Part shown: one piece after another, positions 8,959 to 18,716 of the stretch | Layout of the letters: each line of letters starts with the position of its first letter | How positions within the stretch are numbered: the first letter of the stretch is position 1 | Source: a bacterium | Lineage (GTDB): Bacteria; Myxococcota_A; Bradymonadia; Bradymonadales; Bradymonadaceae | Reading direction: 5' to 3' | Length of the DNA stretch: 64,000 bases | Assembly (NCBI GenBank): GCA_030427705.1 | Contig: JAUIBR010000013.1 | Span: forward strand, 81,158 to 145,157 | The notes under the pieces: generated by a model | Database searches by the model: none | What the model saw: the letters and a program-made list of their open reading frames with translations, nothing else | Told to the model about the DNA's origin: nothing | Program-made: the position numbers and the translations under genes

Positions 8959-11327
8959 AACTCGTACAAGAGCTCGTCGACCTTCTGGGCCTGTTTGGTA
9001 CCTCGCGTCGGCGAAAACTCCATCGGCGCGCTGCCTTTCACAAACGCATAGGGAACCCCATACTCGTTCGGCGGCGCCCGCAACCCGGTCGTTGGGTCGA
9101 TCGGCACGTACTCCACGTCTTCTGGTGGATTCTCCGGCCAGGTGACGTTGCCGTCCTCTGCAACACGGGCATAGGGCGCATAATACGCCTGAAACGCCGG
9201 CATTGCTGAGGTCGCACCATGCTCGCCCTTACCCAGGGCGTGGTCGTTTTTGTCGCTGCCCGTCCAAACGACAGTAGTCGTGTGGTCATCAAATCCCACG
9301 AACCAGCCATCATACGTATTGGTGGTACCCGTCTTACCCGCGACCAACCACTCTTTGGGCAGGTCATGTGCGGTGCCACTTGTGACGACGCGACGCAGCA
9401 GGTCCTTCATCACGAAGGCAACCCCCTGCGTTGTCGCTCGGTCCGGTAGGGGTTGGATCGTTGCAAAACGATCTAGCCTTGCGGCCATCGAAAGTCCGCC
9501 GTCTTGGAACTGCAGTGCATCATGTTCGACCCGACCATCGGTTGTTTTGAAGTAGGCGTGGGGATGCACATCGCCGCGGCGCCCGGAGCGCTGGAAGGCC
9601 ATGTAGATCCGCGCGACCTCCCAAGGTTGAATGCACGATGAACCAAGGCTCATGCTGTCTGTTGGGTCTAAGACCGAGACGACGCCCATCTTGCGGGCAC
9701 GCTTGACGATGGAGTGGGCTCCCAAGTGCCGTAGGAGGTTGACGGTCGGGATATTGCGGCTCCACGCGAGGGCATTGGCCAAGGTGATATAGCCCTTGAA
9801 GTTGCGGTCTGCGTTACGCGGCGTCCAGATTTCGCCGCGCGAGGATTCTAGTTGGGTGGGAACATCGCTGAGCATGGTCGCCGCCGAGATTCCGCGGCTG
9901 AGCGCCTCGCTGTAGACAACCGGCTTGAACACGCTGCCTGGCTGACGACAACCCATGAAGGCGCGGTCGAACTCACTGCTTCGAACGTCAAACGCACCTG
10001 CGCTGGCGATGGGCCTCCCGCTAGTGGAGTCGACGGTCAGGAACGCGCCTTCATACGCGGGTTTTTGGACAATGCCCTGAGCGTCGGTATCGACGAACAC
10101 AACCTCGTCGCCTTTGAACACCGACCGGAAGTCCTTCAGATACTCGGGACGTTTGTAGTGACGTTTTGTGGTGTTTGGCTCAAGCCACGCGTTGTCCTTG
10201 AGCGCCAATTTCTGTGTTTCGGCGCCGATGGCGACCGTCAGTTCGTTCCGTTCGGCCTCTACGACGCGACCAACACGGTAGCGCCCGTTTTGCGCCGAGG
10301 TCAGCTCGTCGAATTTCTGAGCGTCAACCACCGTCGCTGGCGCACCACGCCAGCCTTGCCGCTGGTCGAGGTCAAGCAATGCCTGCCTCAGCGAAGTGCG
10401 CGCACGAGCCGTTGCGACGGGATTTTGTGGCCAGATCGCGATCAACCCTTTCTGACCCCAGGCCTCATCGCCGTAGAGGTCCTTGATCGTTCGAATCGCC
10501 CCATAGACCGGCCCCGGCATTCGGTCACGGTTGAAGTCATTCCACTCGGCCACCTGGATTTCTGCGTCCGCTGCCGCGTCGTGTTCGGCCTGCGAGATCA
10601 TCCCAAGCTCCAGCATTCGCCGAATGACTCGGTCCTTTTGCTTTTTGGCGGCGTCAGGGTCGGTAATCGGATTCAGTGTCGAAGGCGCCGGTAGAATCCC
10701 GGCAATGGTCGCCATCTCGTGCAGCTCTAAATCACGCGGGTCTTTAGCAAAGTACCGCCAGGATGCCGCGGTCACGCCTTCGGCACGGTGACCTAAGAAG
10801 ACAGAACGCAGGTATGTATCCAAGATCTGCTGTTTGGAGTAGATGGCCTCGAGTCGGCGCGCCAGAAGGAGTTCTTCGACTTTGCGTTTATAGGTCTTCT
10901 CGCTCGAGAGAAACTGTTTTGCGACCTGTTGCGTGATGGTCGATGCGCCTTGGACCGTCTTTCCGGCCCGATAGTTCTGCAATGCTGCCCGCAAGATGGC
11001 CCGGCTGCTGAACGCCGAATGCACGAAGAAGTCCTCGTCCTCTGCGGCCAGGAAAGACGCGATAAGCAAGGGCGGAAGCTCATGATATGGAACGCCCGTC
11101 GACGTCGGCGCACCGGCGAGCTGCCAGCCATCGACCGTCTCGACCCTGGAGCCGAACTTCGGTTGAAGGAGGTCCAGATTCGGCACCTCCGGCACCGCAC
11201 CCGCAAGCGAAAGTAACTCCTGCGCGACGTAGACGCCGGCCGGAAGCGGTGCCCAGATCAACACCACGAAAAGCGCGCGGATGATGACGCCAAGCACTCC
11301 CCCACGCCGAGGATTTTCAATCTGCAT
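8955..11327 (-). CDS. Class A penicillin-binding protein (GT51 transglycosylase plus transpeptidase)
   Basis: A 790-aa bifunctional peptidoglycan synthase. An N-terminal signal anchor (about 11-35) is followed by a GT51 domain with catalytic Glu96 in AAEDEDFFVH, then GASTITQQVAKQF and the helix ending in RRLEAIY. The transpeptidase domain has the SxxK motif GSVFKPVVY, the SxN motif as SRNIPTVN, and KTGT in GKTGTTNTYDGWFVGF, so both activities look intact. It polymerises lipid II and crosslinks stems in the periplasm. It starts 6 bp after a beta-propeller lipoprotein gene, which may be an outer-membrane cofactor in the manner of LpoA/LpoB; this is inference from position only. Confidence 0.96.
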   Translation of the reverse strand: MQIENPRRGGVLGVIIRALFVVLIWAPLPAGVYVAQELLSLAGAVPEVPNLDLLQPKFGSRVETVDGWQLAGAPTSTGVPYHELPPLLIASFLAAEDEDFFVHSAFSSRAILRAALQNYRAGKTVQGASTITQQVAKQFLSSEKTYKRKVEELLLARRLEAIYSKQQILDTYLRSVFLGHRAEGVTAASWRYFAKDPRDLELHEMATIAGILPAPSTLNPITDPDAAKKQKDRVIRRMLELGMISQAEHDAAADAEIQVAEWNDFNRDRMPGPVYGAIRTIKDLYGDEAWGQKGLIAIWPQNPVATARARTSLRQALLDLDQRQGWRGAPATVVDAQKFDELTSAQNGRYRVGRVVEAERNELTVAIGAETQKLALKDNAWLEPNTTKRHYKRPEYLKDFRSVFKGDEVVFVDTDAQGIVQKPAYEGAFLTVDSTSGRPIASAGAFDVRSSEFDRAFMGCRQPGSVFKPVVYSEALSRGISAATMLSDVPTQLESSRGEIWTPRNADRNFKGYITLANALAWSRNIPTVNLLRHLGAHSIVKRARKMGVVSVLDPTDSMSLGSSCIQPWEVARIYMAFQRSGRRGDVHPHAYFKTTDGRVEHDALQFQDGGLSMAARLDRFATIQPLPDRATTQGVAFVMKDLLRRVVTSGTAHDLPKEWLVAGKTGTTNTYDGWFVGFDDHTTTVVWTGSDKNDHALGKGEHGATSAMPAFQAYYAPYARVAEDGNVTWPENPPEDVEYVPIDPTTGLRAPPNEYGVPYAFVKGSAPMEFSPTRGTKQAQKVDELLYEF

Positions 11328-11333
11328 CTACGG

Positions 11334-13358
11334 TTATTGTTCGAGTCTTCGAGCTAGCTGAAGCTCGGAGATGATCTCACCGTCCTCATCGTAACGTCCA
11401 CCCTGAAAGAGGACGTGGGGGCCAACAAGTGCGCGCACACGGCCGCCAATCTCGCTGACGGTGGTCGGTTCGTCGTCTGTCCACAAGTATGCTCGGACTC
11501 CTAACACACACGTTTCGCCGCAATTGTCGGGCACGAATCGATAGGCCATGCCGAATTCGTTCTGCAACACCTCTTGATTTCTGACGGCTGAGTTTTCGAT
11601 GACACGATACTCACCCATGTCCGCATCGTACCGCCCCATCGCTGTGGTCGAGCGCGTTCCGGTTTGGGTGTCATAGCGTAGGTCGATGGTCTTGAGGTCG
11701 TTGGATGTCGTCAGCTGCTTGACGTTGAAACCGTCAGCTACAGTACGTACGCCGGCGGGGGTGAACATCGCGACGCGTTGAGCGGAGGCCGTATCCTGCA
11801 CATAGATGATCCGGTCGTGATTCGCACTGGCTTTTGGCGCCGCGCAATCCTCCAGAATCGTGATGTCCGAGGCGATGGTCGCACCACTTTCGTTGCCCGG
11901 AATCCACTGCCCCAGAAACACAGCGCCGTTTTCGTCTTCGTACGGGAACATCATCGTCGACCCGTCGTCGGCGATGTCGAGCCCGCAGGCCGTCGAGTGT
12001 GCGCTGGAGGTCAATGTCCAAACAAGTTGGTCAACCGAGTCGTACGCTGCGATCGCGTTCGTGGCGCCTTGAGTGTCGAAATACCCGATCCAACGACCCG
12101 AAGCGTCCATCGTAATCGGTGTCAGAATCGCGGGAACCGATGGGTCTGTCTCATCCGCATTCAGTCGAAGAATCTCGTCGGTGTAGATGACCTGAAGATT
12201 CACGATATCGTACACGACCATCCGCGGCCGGAAGCCCGAATACGTAAGCGAGAGCTTGGCGCTATCGCTGCTGTAAATCACCTGCTCCGTAACACCCGTC
12301 GAGATGATGGTCCGGGTCGAACCGGCTTCTACGTCCAGCAGCGTTGGCCCGCGTCCGGTGAACACCGCGAACTTGCCGTCAGGTGAGAAGGCATTCTCGG
12401 GGAATGTAATGGTGGGCGTGACCAGGATGGCCTTCTCGGCCTCCAAGTCATAGAGCACATCGTTGCGCTCCTCAAAGTGGATGACCGCAAAGCGACCGAA
12501 CGACTCAAACGAGGTCGACTTTTGGATCGCAACTTGGACCAGGGCATCGTCTGCCGGGTTGTAGAATCGAGTGCCTTCCGACTCGTCACTGATGAATAGA
12601 GTCTTGCCGTCATCGATGAATCGAGCGAATTCCGCCGACGGGGCTGGAGTCTTCTCGCGAAGCTCCGGCGTAAACAGAACCGGCTGCAGCGGGTCCGCCA
12701 TCGTACGGTAGAGCACCCGACCAGACTCGCCCTCTTCAATATCGATGACCTCACCGTCTTCGCCGAACGAGGAATCGATAATCAACGCCGTCCGTGCGAC
12801 GAAGTCGAGCATCGCCAGGCTGCCGTCTGGGCGGCTTGCATAGCCGATATGCCCGCCTTTGGCCGGTAGCCATATATTCGTGAGCTGTCCTGCGAACGTG
12901 ACAAATTCTTCGGATTCAGCGGTCCAAGCATTTAGAACCAGCTTGTTACCCAGCGCGGCTCCGACCACGTAATCACCCGTTTCCGGATTTGCCCAGAGCA
13001 GACCGGGACCTGGTGCTGACGTTTCGACTTGCTCACGCTCGGCCGTTTCCGCATTCCAGATGGAGACCTGACCGGCGGTGTTTGGGAATGTGACGAATAA
13101 TGAGGTTCCTTCAATGACCTGAATCGGTGCATCGGGGTCGGATTCGACGGTAACGATATCGTACGCACCGGTCTCTGTGCCCATGTCTTCTTCGGGCATG
13201 TCTTCCGCATCCATCCCCATATCAACGCCATTGTTGACCATGCCGTCGTCCGGCACGATGACCACAATATCCCGGTTTCCAACGGGATTTTCCTCTGAGT
13301 CACCGCAACCCAGTGCGGCGACAGTGAGTCCGATGGTGATGAGTGCAAAAAACTTCAA
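11334..13358 (-). CDS. Beta-propeller-like lipoprotein upstream of the PBP
   Basis: A 674-aa lipoprotein starting with TTG at 13358, preceded by a GGAG ribosome binding site at 5-nt spacing. The signal peptide ends in lipobox ALGC. After an acidic, Met-rich linker ([14 protein letters not shown]) the protein consists of repeated ~45-residue blocks with recurring pairs such as [14 protein letters not shown] and [13 protein letters not shown], typical of WD40/TolB-like propeller blades. It lies 6 bp before the class A PBP and is probably co-transcribed with it. Likely an envelope scaffold; I cannot name a ligand. Confidence 0.87.
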   Translation of the reverse strand: MKFFALITIGLTVAALGCGDSEENPVGNRDIVVIVPDDGMVNNGVDMGMDAEDMPEEDMGTETGAYDIVTVESDPDAPIQVIEGTSLFVTFPNTAGQVSIWNAETAEREQVETSAPGPGLLWANPETGDYVVGAALGNKLVLNAWTAESEEFVTFAGQLTNIWLPAKGGHIGYASRPDGSLAMLDFVARTALIIDSSFGEDGEVIDIEEGESGRVLYRTMADPLQPVLFTPELREKTPAPSAEFARFIDDGKTLFISDESEGTRFYNPADDALVQVAIQKSTSFESFGRFAVIHFEERNDVLYDLEAEKAILVTPTITFPENAFSPDGKFAVFTGRGPTLLDVEAGSTRTIISTGVTEQVIYSSDSAKLSLTYSGFRPRMVVYDIVNLQVIYTDEILRLNADETDPSVPAILTPITMDASGRWIGYFDTQGATNAIAAYDSVDQLVWTLTSSAHSTACGLDIADDGSTMMFPYEDENGAVFLGQWIPGNESGATIASDITILEDCAAPKASANHDRIIYVQDTASAQRVAMFTPAGVRTVADGFNVKQLTTSNDLKTIDLRYDTQTGTRSTTAMGRYDADMGEYRVIENSAVRNQEVLQNEFGMAYRFVPDNCGETCVLGVRAYLWTDDEPTTVSEIGGRVRALVGPHVLFQGGRYDEDGEIISELQLARRLEQ

Positions 13359-13410
13359 ACCTTCTCCAAATGCGTAACGGCGCCGATTGTGCGCTGTTCG
13401 GCTACGAAAT

Positions 13411-15411
13411 TCAAATTTCGTCGCCTTCCAAGAGGGCTTGCGCCTGCTCCACGATGTTCTCGGCTGTGAAACCGAACTTTTGGAACAAGACCTCGGCAGG
13501 CGCAGATGCGCCGAACCGGTCGATACCGATCACGACGCCCTCACGTCCGACATAGCGCTCCCAACCAAACGTGGAGCCGGCTTCGACGGCCAGCCGTTTG
13601 CTGCCAGGATTCAAGACCGTGTCGATCCAATCCTGCCCTTGTGCCTCGAAGAGTTCCCAGCATGGAAGACTGACCACACGGACACTTACGCCAGCTTCGG
13701 CAAGCGAATTGAAAGCATCGTACGCGATGGCAACCTCACTTCCGCTCGCGATGATGACCAGTTCTGGGTCATCGTCGGTCTCTGCAAGGATATATCCGCC
13801 GTTCGTTGCATCGCCATTCATGCCCTTCTGCGCCAATTCTTCGCGATCGAGCGTCGGGACGTTTTGTCGGGTCAAGACAAGACCCGAAGGGCCGTCTGTG
13901 CGCTCGATGGCTTTGATCCAGCACTCACGAACTTCGTTCGCATCACCGGGTCGAAGCACCCAATAGTTCGGCATCGCGCGCAACGAAGCGATCTGCTCGA
14001 TGGGTTGGTGCGTCGGACCGTCTTCGCCCAATCCGATGGAATCGTGCGTGAAGACCATCAATGATGGAATATGGCTCAAGGCCGCCAGACGAAGTGCGGG
14101 TCGCATGTAGTCGGCGAACACCAGGAACGTCGCGCCAAACCCACGAACAGCGCCGTGCAGACACATGCCGTTGGCGATGGCAGCCATGGCGTGTTCACGC
14201 ACACCCCAGTGGATGTTCTGACCGTTGAAGTTGCCCTTCTCGATGACACCAAACTCAGGATGCAGCGTCTTGGTCGACCCGGCCAAGTCGGCGGAGCCGC
14301 CCGTCAACTCTGGAAGCTCTGCATAGAGCTTTGCGATGACCTTGCCGCCCGATGCGCGCGTCGCCATGCCCTTGGCGTCAGCTTCAAAATTCGGAAGCGC
14401 GTCAGTCCAGCCGTCGGGAAGCCCACCAAAGAGGCGCCGATGCAGCTCGGCGTGTTGTTCAGGGTTCGACGACTCAAACGCCGAAAGCTTCTTGTTCCAC
14501 GCTGACTCACGCTCCGCACCGGAACCGCGGGCGTCCATATGGGCGCGAACGTCCTCAGGCACGAAAAACGGCTCAAATGGCCATCCGTAGCTCGCTTTGG
14601 TTTCGCGGATTTCGTCGTCTCCCAGTGGTGAACCATGCGAGCTGGACTTGTCGGCTTTGTTCGGTGAACCAAACCCAATCACGGTTCGAAGCGAAATCAA
14701 GCTCGGTCGCTCGGTCTCGGCCTTTGCGCGCTCGATCGCGGCATCGATGGCCTCAACGTCATTGCCGTCTTCAACGCGGTCAACGTGCCAGCCGTACGAT
14801 TCATACCGCTTGAGCACATCTTCAGTGAACGAGATGTCCGTGCGACCGTCGATGGTGATTTGGTTGTCATCAAACAAGAAGATGAGCTTACCCAAACCCC
14901 AATGGCCTGCCAGCGAGCTTGCCTCGGCGGTGACGCCTTCCATCAGGTCGCCGTCCGAGCAGATGCCGAAGGTGTAGTGGTCGATGACGTCGCCAAACCG
15001 AGCGTTCAATTGTGCTTCTGCCAATGCCATTCCGACCGCAGTGCTCAGCCCCTGACCGAGCGGACCGGTCGTCGTCTCAATGCCAGGGGTCATCCCGACC
15101 TCCGGGTGGCCCGGTGTGATGCTGCCCCATTGACGGAAGTTCTTAATCTCATCCATCGAGACCTGATATCCGGTCAGGTTCAACAAGCTGTAGATCAACA
15201 TCGACGCATGCCCATTCGACAGGACAAAACGATCGCGGTTCGCCCAACGTGGGTTTGCTGGATTGTGTCGCAGGTGGCGCGTCCAAAGCGTGTAGGCTGC
15301 GGCGGCGAGACCCATTGGTGCGCCAGGGTGGCCGCTATTGGCCTTCTGAACTGCGTCCATCGAGAGGGTACGAATTGTGTTGATGCTGAGTTGGCTGATG
15401 TCGTCCGACAT
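13411..15411 (-). CDS. tkt: Transketolase
   Basis: A 666-aa transketolase, the usual length. It moves two-carbon ketol units between sugar phosphates in the pentose phosphate pathway, using thiamine diphosphate. Visible motifs: [11 protein letters not shown] (26-36), [14 protein letters not shown] (116-129), the TPP/Mg motif SDGDLMEG (152-159) with Asn183, and in the middle domain [11 protein letters not shown]. The C-terminal domain begins around the stretch ending GFTAENI. A GGAG ribosome binding site lies 6 nt before the ATG. It appears to be a single-gene unit, divergent from the DUF4846 gene. Confidence 0.98.
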   Translation of the reverse strand: MSDDISQLSINTIRTLSMDAVQKANSGHPGAPMGLAAAAYTLWTRHLRHNPANPRWANRDRFVLSNGHASMLIYSLLNLTGYQVSMDEIKNFRQWGSITPGHPEVGMTPGIETTTGPLGQGLSTAVGMALAEAQLNARFGDVIDHYTFGICSDGDLMEGVTAEASSLAGHWGLGKLIFLFDDNQITIDGRTDISFTEDVLKRYESYGWHVDRVEDGNDVEAIDAAIERAKAETERPSLISLRTVIGFGSPNKADKSSSHGSPLGDDEIRETKASYGWPFEPFFVPEDVRAHMDARGSGAERESAWNKKLSAFESSNPEQHAELHRRLFGGLPDGWTDALPNFEADAKGMATRASGGKVIAKLYAELPELTGGSADLAGSTKTLHPEFGVIEKGNFNGQNIHWGVREHAMAAIANGMCLHGAVRGFGATFLVFADYMRPALRLAALSHIPSLMVFTHDSIGLGEDGPTHQPIEQIASLRAMPNYWVLRPGDANEVRECWIKAIERTDGPSGLVLTRQNVPTLDREELAQKGMNGDATNGGYILAETDDDPELVIIASGSEVAIAYDAFNSLAEAGVSVRVVSLPCWELFEAQGQDWIDTVLNPGSKRLAVEAGSTFGWERYVGREGVVIGIDRFGASAPAEVLFQKFGFTAENIVEQAQALLEGDEI

Positions 15412-15568
15412 TTTGGCTCCTGAGGAAATCGAAGCGATAGCGGGCGTTGTTCTCAGACTTTATGACCCGAAAGTCAAGTGACTCGGTGCACCTACATAAG
15501 TGCATGAAAATCTTAGATCCGAAGTGGTTGAGGCTCGTTTGATACAGAAAGCGATGAAAGAGGTTCTG

Positions 15569-16495
15569 ATGCGAACGACACTTCAAGCCACATTAAGCAT
15601 CCTCGTCCTCATGTGCATTTTTGCGTGTGACGCGATGGGCCAGACCGCGCTCCCCCTTACTGGCGAGGTCCTGCGTCCTCTGAAAAACCAGACGGATGCG
15701 GAGCTGCTCGAGAAGTACAAATGGCTGGGTTCGACGTATGACATTCCGAGCGAACTGGCGACGCTTGACCGCGCTTTTCCTGCGCCGTCGGGGTACTGGC
15801 GAGTTGAAGTTAAGACCGGTTCCTACGCTGGATTCTTGCGTCGTTTGCCCCTTCGGACCGATCGAACCAACGTCCTATCGTATAAAGGCTCTCGGCTTGG
15901 CAGCCCGTCAGCAGCCATCGTTGCGATCGATGTCGGCGACCGAAATCTGCAGCAATGTGCCGACTCAGCCATACGCCTTCACGCCGAATACCTGTGGTCA
16001 ATTGGCCAAGGTGACGCGGCGAGCTACCACTTCACGTCAGGCGATATCAGTACATGGAAAGATTGGCGTCGAGGTGAGCGTTTCAAAGTCTCCGGGTCGA
16101 AGGTCCAGCGCGTACTTGGACGTCGCGTGGCGAATGACCATGTGCACTTCCGAGACTATCTGGAGCATCTTTTTCGGTACGCCGGCACCCGGTCCCTGGC
16201 GCGCGATTCTCAGAAGGTCCAAATCAACGATGTGCAGGGGGGCGACTTCTTTGTGACTCCCGGCTCTCCCGGGCACGCGGTCGTGGTCTTGGATGTGGTC
16301 GAGAATGCCAAAGGAGACCGGCTGGCCTTGATTGGCCAGGGCTTCATGCCCGCCCAGGACTTTCATGTCGTCAAAACCAGCAACCGTCGCTACGCACTAG
16401 ACGGCGTTTGGTTCAAGCTGCCAGCCGCAGATGGAAAGATCCACACGCCCTCGTGGGCTGCATTCCAATCCTCTGAGTTGCGCCGGTTCGACTAG
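15569..16495 (+). CDS. Secreted DUF4846 protein
   Basis: A 308-aa exported protein. The ATG at 15569 is preferred over upstream in-frame ATGs (15500, 15554) because AAAGAGG lies just before it and a signal peptide then begins at residue 1 (hydrophobic core TLSILVLMCIFAC; either a weak lipobox IFAC or cleavage after AMG). The rest matches the DUF4846 pattern: DVGDRNLQQCADSAIRLHAE, YHFTSGDISTWKDWRRGE, and GGDFFVTPGSPGHAVVVLD followed by MPAQDFHV. The conserved Cys in CADS and the His in PGHAV suggest a Cys-His hydrolase related to NlpC/P60 (inference). It converges on the next gene with shared stop palindrome CTAG. Confidence 0.88.
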   Translation: MRTTLQATLSILVLMCIFACDAMGQTALPLTGEVLRPLKNQTDAELLEKYKWLGSTYDIPSELATLDRAFPAPSGYWRVEVKTGSYAGFLRRLPLRTDRTNVLSYKGSRLGSPSAAIVAIDVGDRNLQQCADSAIRLHAEYLWSIGQGDAASYHFTSGDISTWKDWRRGERFKVSGSKVQRVLGRRVANDHVHFRDYLEHLFRYAGTRSLARDSQKVQINDVQGGDFFVTPGSPGHAVVVLDVVENAKGDRLALIGQGFMPAQDFHVVKTSNRRYALDGVWFKLPAADGKIHTPSWAAFQSSELRRFD

Positions 16496-17721
16496 TCTTG
16501 TGGTCTGGAAATGACTTCTAAACGGCAAGAACCGTTAGTGCATGTGTAGTACGAGATGACCAAAAGGTCGTCAGCGTCAATGGCCGTCGACACGCCGTAG
16601 GTTTCCCCAACAAACACAGTCTCAACTTCGATAGAACCATCGGCGCGAAACTTGGCGAGCCGAAGGTCGTCGTTGCTGTCGTTGTAGGCCACGTACAACG
16701 TGCCATCCTGACCACCGACCATCGACGAATAGCCGGCTAGCCGTTCTCCCTGGGCGACCCGAATATCCGAGTCCAAATCCATGAGATCGCCGCAAGTCAC
16801 CGCAAGACGCGAGTTATCATCGGCGGCAATGCAGGCCATGCCGGATGGCCATACGACCAACGAGCTGGGATGTTCAGGGTCGAAGCCACCGTAATACTGC
16901 GTTCCAAGCCAAGCGCTCTGCTCCAAGCTGAACACTGCGACACCCCAATCCTGATTTCGCCCGCGGCGATGAACCAGGTACAGATTACCTTGACCATCCG
17001 CCCCCAGACCACGCTCCAAAGCGGCCTGTGCGTTGCCGATATCAAGATTGGGAAGCGAGAGATATTCGCCACGACTGAACACAAACAGTCGCACGGGGTC
17101 GCCCTGCGTGTTCGCGTAGGTAAAGAACATGCGCTCGCCATCGGGCGTCAAATCGAAACCATCTGAGACCCCGGTCCGAGTGACCGGGAATCGATGGAAC
17201 TCGTATTCGCCATCGGCTACACGCCGTGCGGCTTTGAAGGTGTTATCGGTTGGGTCCAGGAAAGCGACGATAGGCTCGTTTGGTACGGCGACGTTGACAC
17301 CAAAGGTCCCGTCCTGCCGTTTGATATCTTCGAACTGCCATACGCCGCCGCGCCGTTTGTAGGCCATCGACAACTGGACGTCCAAACACTGTTGGGTGGG
17401 GCAGGAATGGTAGGCTAGCCAGATGGTTCCGTCGTCATCGACGGCCAGCGAGGTTCGGTCGTTCAAGGCGCGTTGGAACGAAACGTCCGGGACGACCTCT
17501 TCTGGAACCCAACCCATGTCGACTGCGGGTCCGCCCAAGTCCACCTCAAATCCAGCGTCTATCAGGATGGGGTCGCCGTTGATGGGGACGTTGTTTAGCC
17601 GATCCTCTGGCAATTCCTCTTGCAGATCCCAGCCAACCGCGCGGTCTTCGCAGTTTGAGCACCCCGTCAGAAGCACCAGAAAGACGATGAGAATTCGTGC
17701 TCTAGACACGAGGAACCCCAC
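16492..17721 (-). CDS. Beta-propeller-like lipoprotein
   Basis: A 409-aa protein with lipoprotein signal peptide (lipobox LLTGC; mature CSNCEDRAVG). After an acidic linker it has recurring segments such as LAVDDDGTIWLAYHSC, LGADGQGNLYLVHR and GGQDGTLYVAYNDS, the blade signature of secreted propeller proteins of the SBBP/NHL kind. It overlaps the 3' end of the TPR gene at 17702-18604 by 20 bp and is therefore coupled to it. It converges with the DUF4846 gene. Function unknown; probably surface-exposed. Confidence 0.86.
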   Translation of the reverse strand: MGFLVSRARILIVFLVLLTGCSNCEDRAVGWDLQEELPEDRLNNVPINGDPILIDAGFEVDLGGPAVDMGWVPEEVVPDVSFQRALNDRTSLAVDDDGTIWLAYHSCPTQQCLDVQLSMAYKRRGGVWQFEDIKRQDGTFGVNVAVPNEPIVAFLDPTDNTFKAARRVADGEYEFHRFPVTRTGVSDGFDLTPDGERMFFTYANTQGDPVRLFVFSRGEYLSLPNLDIGNAQAALERGLGADGQGNLYLVHRRGRNQDWGVAVFSLEQSAWLGTQYYGGFDPEHPSSLVVWPSGMACIAADDNSRLAVTCGDLMDLDSDIRVAQGERLAGYSSMVGGQDGTLYVAYNDSNDDLRLAKFRADGSIEVETVFVGETYGVSTAIDADDLLVISYYTCTNGSCRLEVISRPQD

Positions 17722-18604
17722 CGTATCGCCGATTGGCCTTGAGGAATTTCTTCATGTCTGGCCACTGGATTCCCAGGTAGTCAAACTCACCTGGGCGTGT
17801 GGGCTTCGTCGCGCGAATCAACCCTTCATATTGCGAGCCTGTCTCGCCAGCTTGATAGAGCGCGAACGCGCGCAAAACCATCAAACCTCGGAATGAGGGC
17901 GGCCTGAGCTGTTCGAACGCGGTGTCCCAATGTTGGTCCATCACCCAGAGCGCGGCTTTGGGGTCTCTACGACGCAGCGCGATGACGCTATCTGCAAACA
18001 CTAAACGAAATTGCTCGGATTCATGCAGGGTCTGCTTGGCATACTCACGATGTGTCTTGGCTTCATTGATCATACCCATCAACCCAAGACACGTCGCCAT
18101 CTCGGCATGCAGGTACGGCTCATATCCGCCATTCGGACCGCGATCGAAGGTCCGGGAATGGTAGACGGCGTTGAAGAGGGACATCGCCTTCTTTAGCCGT
18201 CCCTCCAACATATAGGTGACGGCCCGATTGAAGACGTACACAGCGTGCGCGGATTGCTTCACTTCGGTCCGTGAGAGCTGCTCAAACTCGCGAGCGGCAT
18301 CATGCAGATTGCCGTTGTTCAACAATTCAATCGCGTTCTGATTCTTCGATATGGCGGCGGCGCCCTCGCGCGTCGCGCCGAGGAAGATCACATAGGTGCA
18401 GACCATTCCGGCAAGCATCCATGCGGGTGCGCTGAACGTGAACGCCAGCATCATCGCCATGACAAAGAAGAAACCGGTGCCAATACGCCGTGTGCGGCGC
18501 GGCCGGTAGTGTTTCTCGGTCGGCAGCATGTCGGTATACGACATCCGCGATTCGAGCTGATTTGACACGGGCCGAGCCCGAATCATTTCGGTCTGTGAGG
18601 GCAT
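17702..18604 (-). CDS. Membrane-anchored TPR-like protein
   Basis: A 300-aa protein with a basic N-terminal region, two adjacent hydrophobic segments at about residues 44-76 (FFFVMAMMLAFTFSA, then LAGMVCTYVIFLG) and a helical repeat domain behind them. Blocks such as AIELLNNGNLHDAAREFEQL and AVTYMLEGRLKKAMSLFNAV are TPR-like pairs, so it is likely a cytoplasmic or periplasmic adaptor bound to the inner membrane. No enzyme motif. The downstream lipoprotein overlaps its last 20 bp. The start is the ATG at 18604; the internal ATGs at residues 7 and 21 are alternatives. Confidence 0.83.
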   Translation of the reverse strand: MPSQTEMIRARPVSNQLESRMSYTDMLPTEKHYRPRRTRRIGTGFFFVMAMMLAFTFSAPAWMLAGMVCTYVIFLGATREGAAAISKNQNAIELLNNGNLHDAAREFEQLSRTEVKQSAHAVYVFNRAVTYMLEGRLKKAMSLFNAVYHSRTFDRGPNGGYEPYLHAEMATCLGLMGMINEAKTHREYAKQTLHESEQFRLVFADSVIALRRRDPKAALWVMDQHWDTAFEQLRPPSFRGLMVLRAFALYQAGETGSQYEGLIRATKPTRPGEFDYLGIQWPDMKKFLKANRRYGGVPRV

Positions 18605-18716
18605 GTGACTAATTGGACCTAATCAAACATCGCCAAACGCAGTCTAGTTATATCAAATCTGCAGGCGTTTCGCTTCGCGTTCTTTTGAAGCGATCCAGAA
18701 GAGGGTTTATTTCCCG

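Noticed and set aside
9852..10694. 280-aa plus-strand frame opposite the PBP
   Set aside because: Antisense shadow of the penicillin-binding protein gene.
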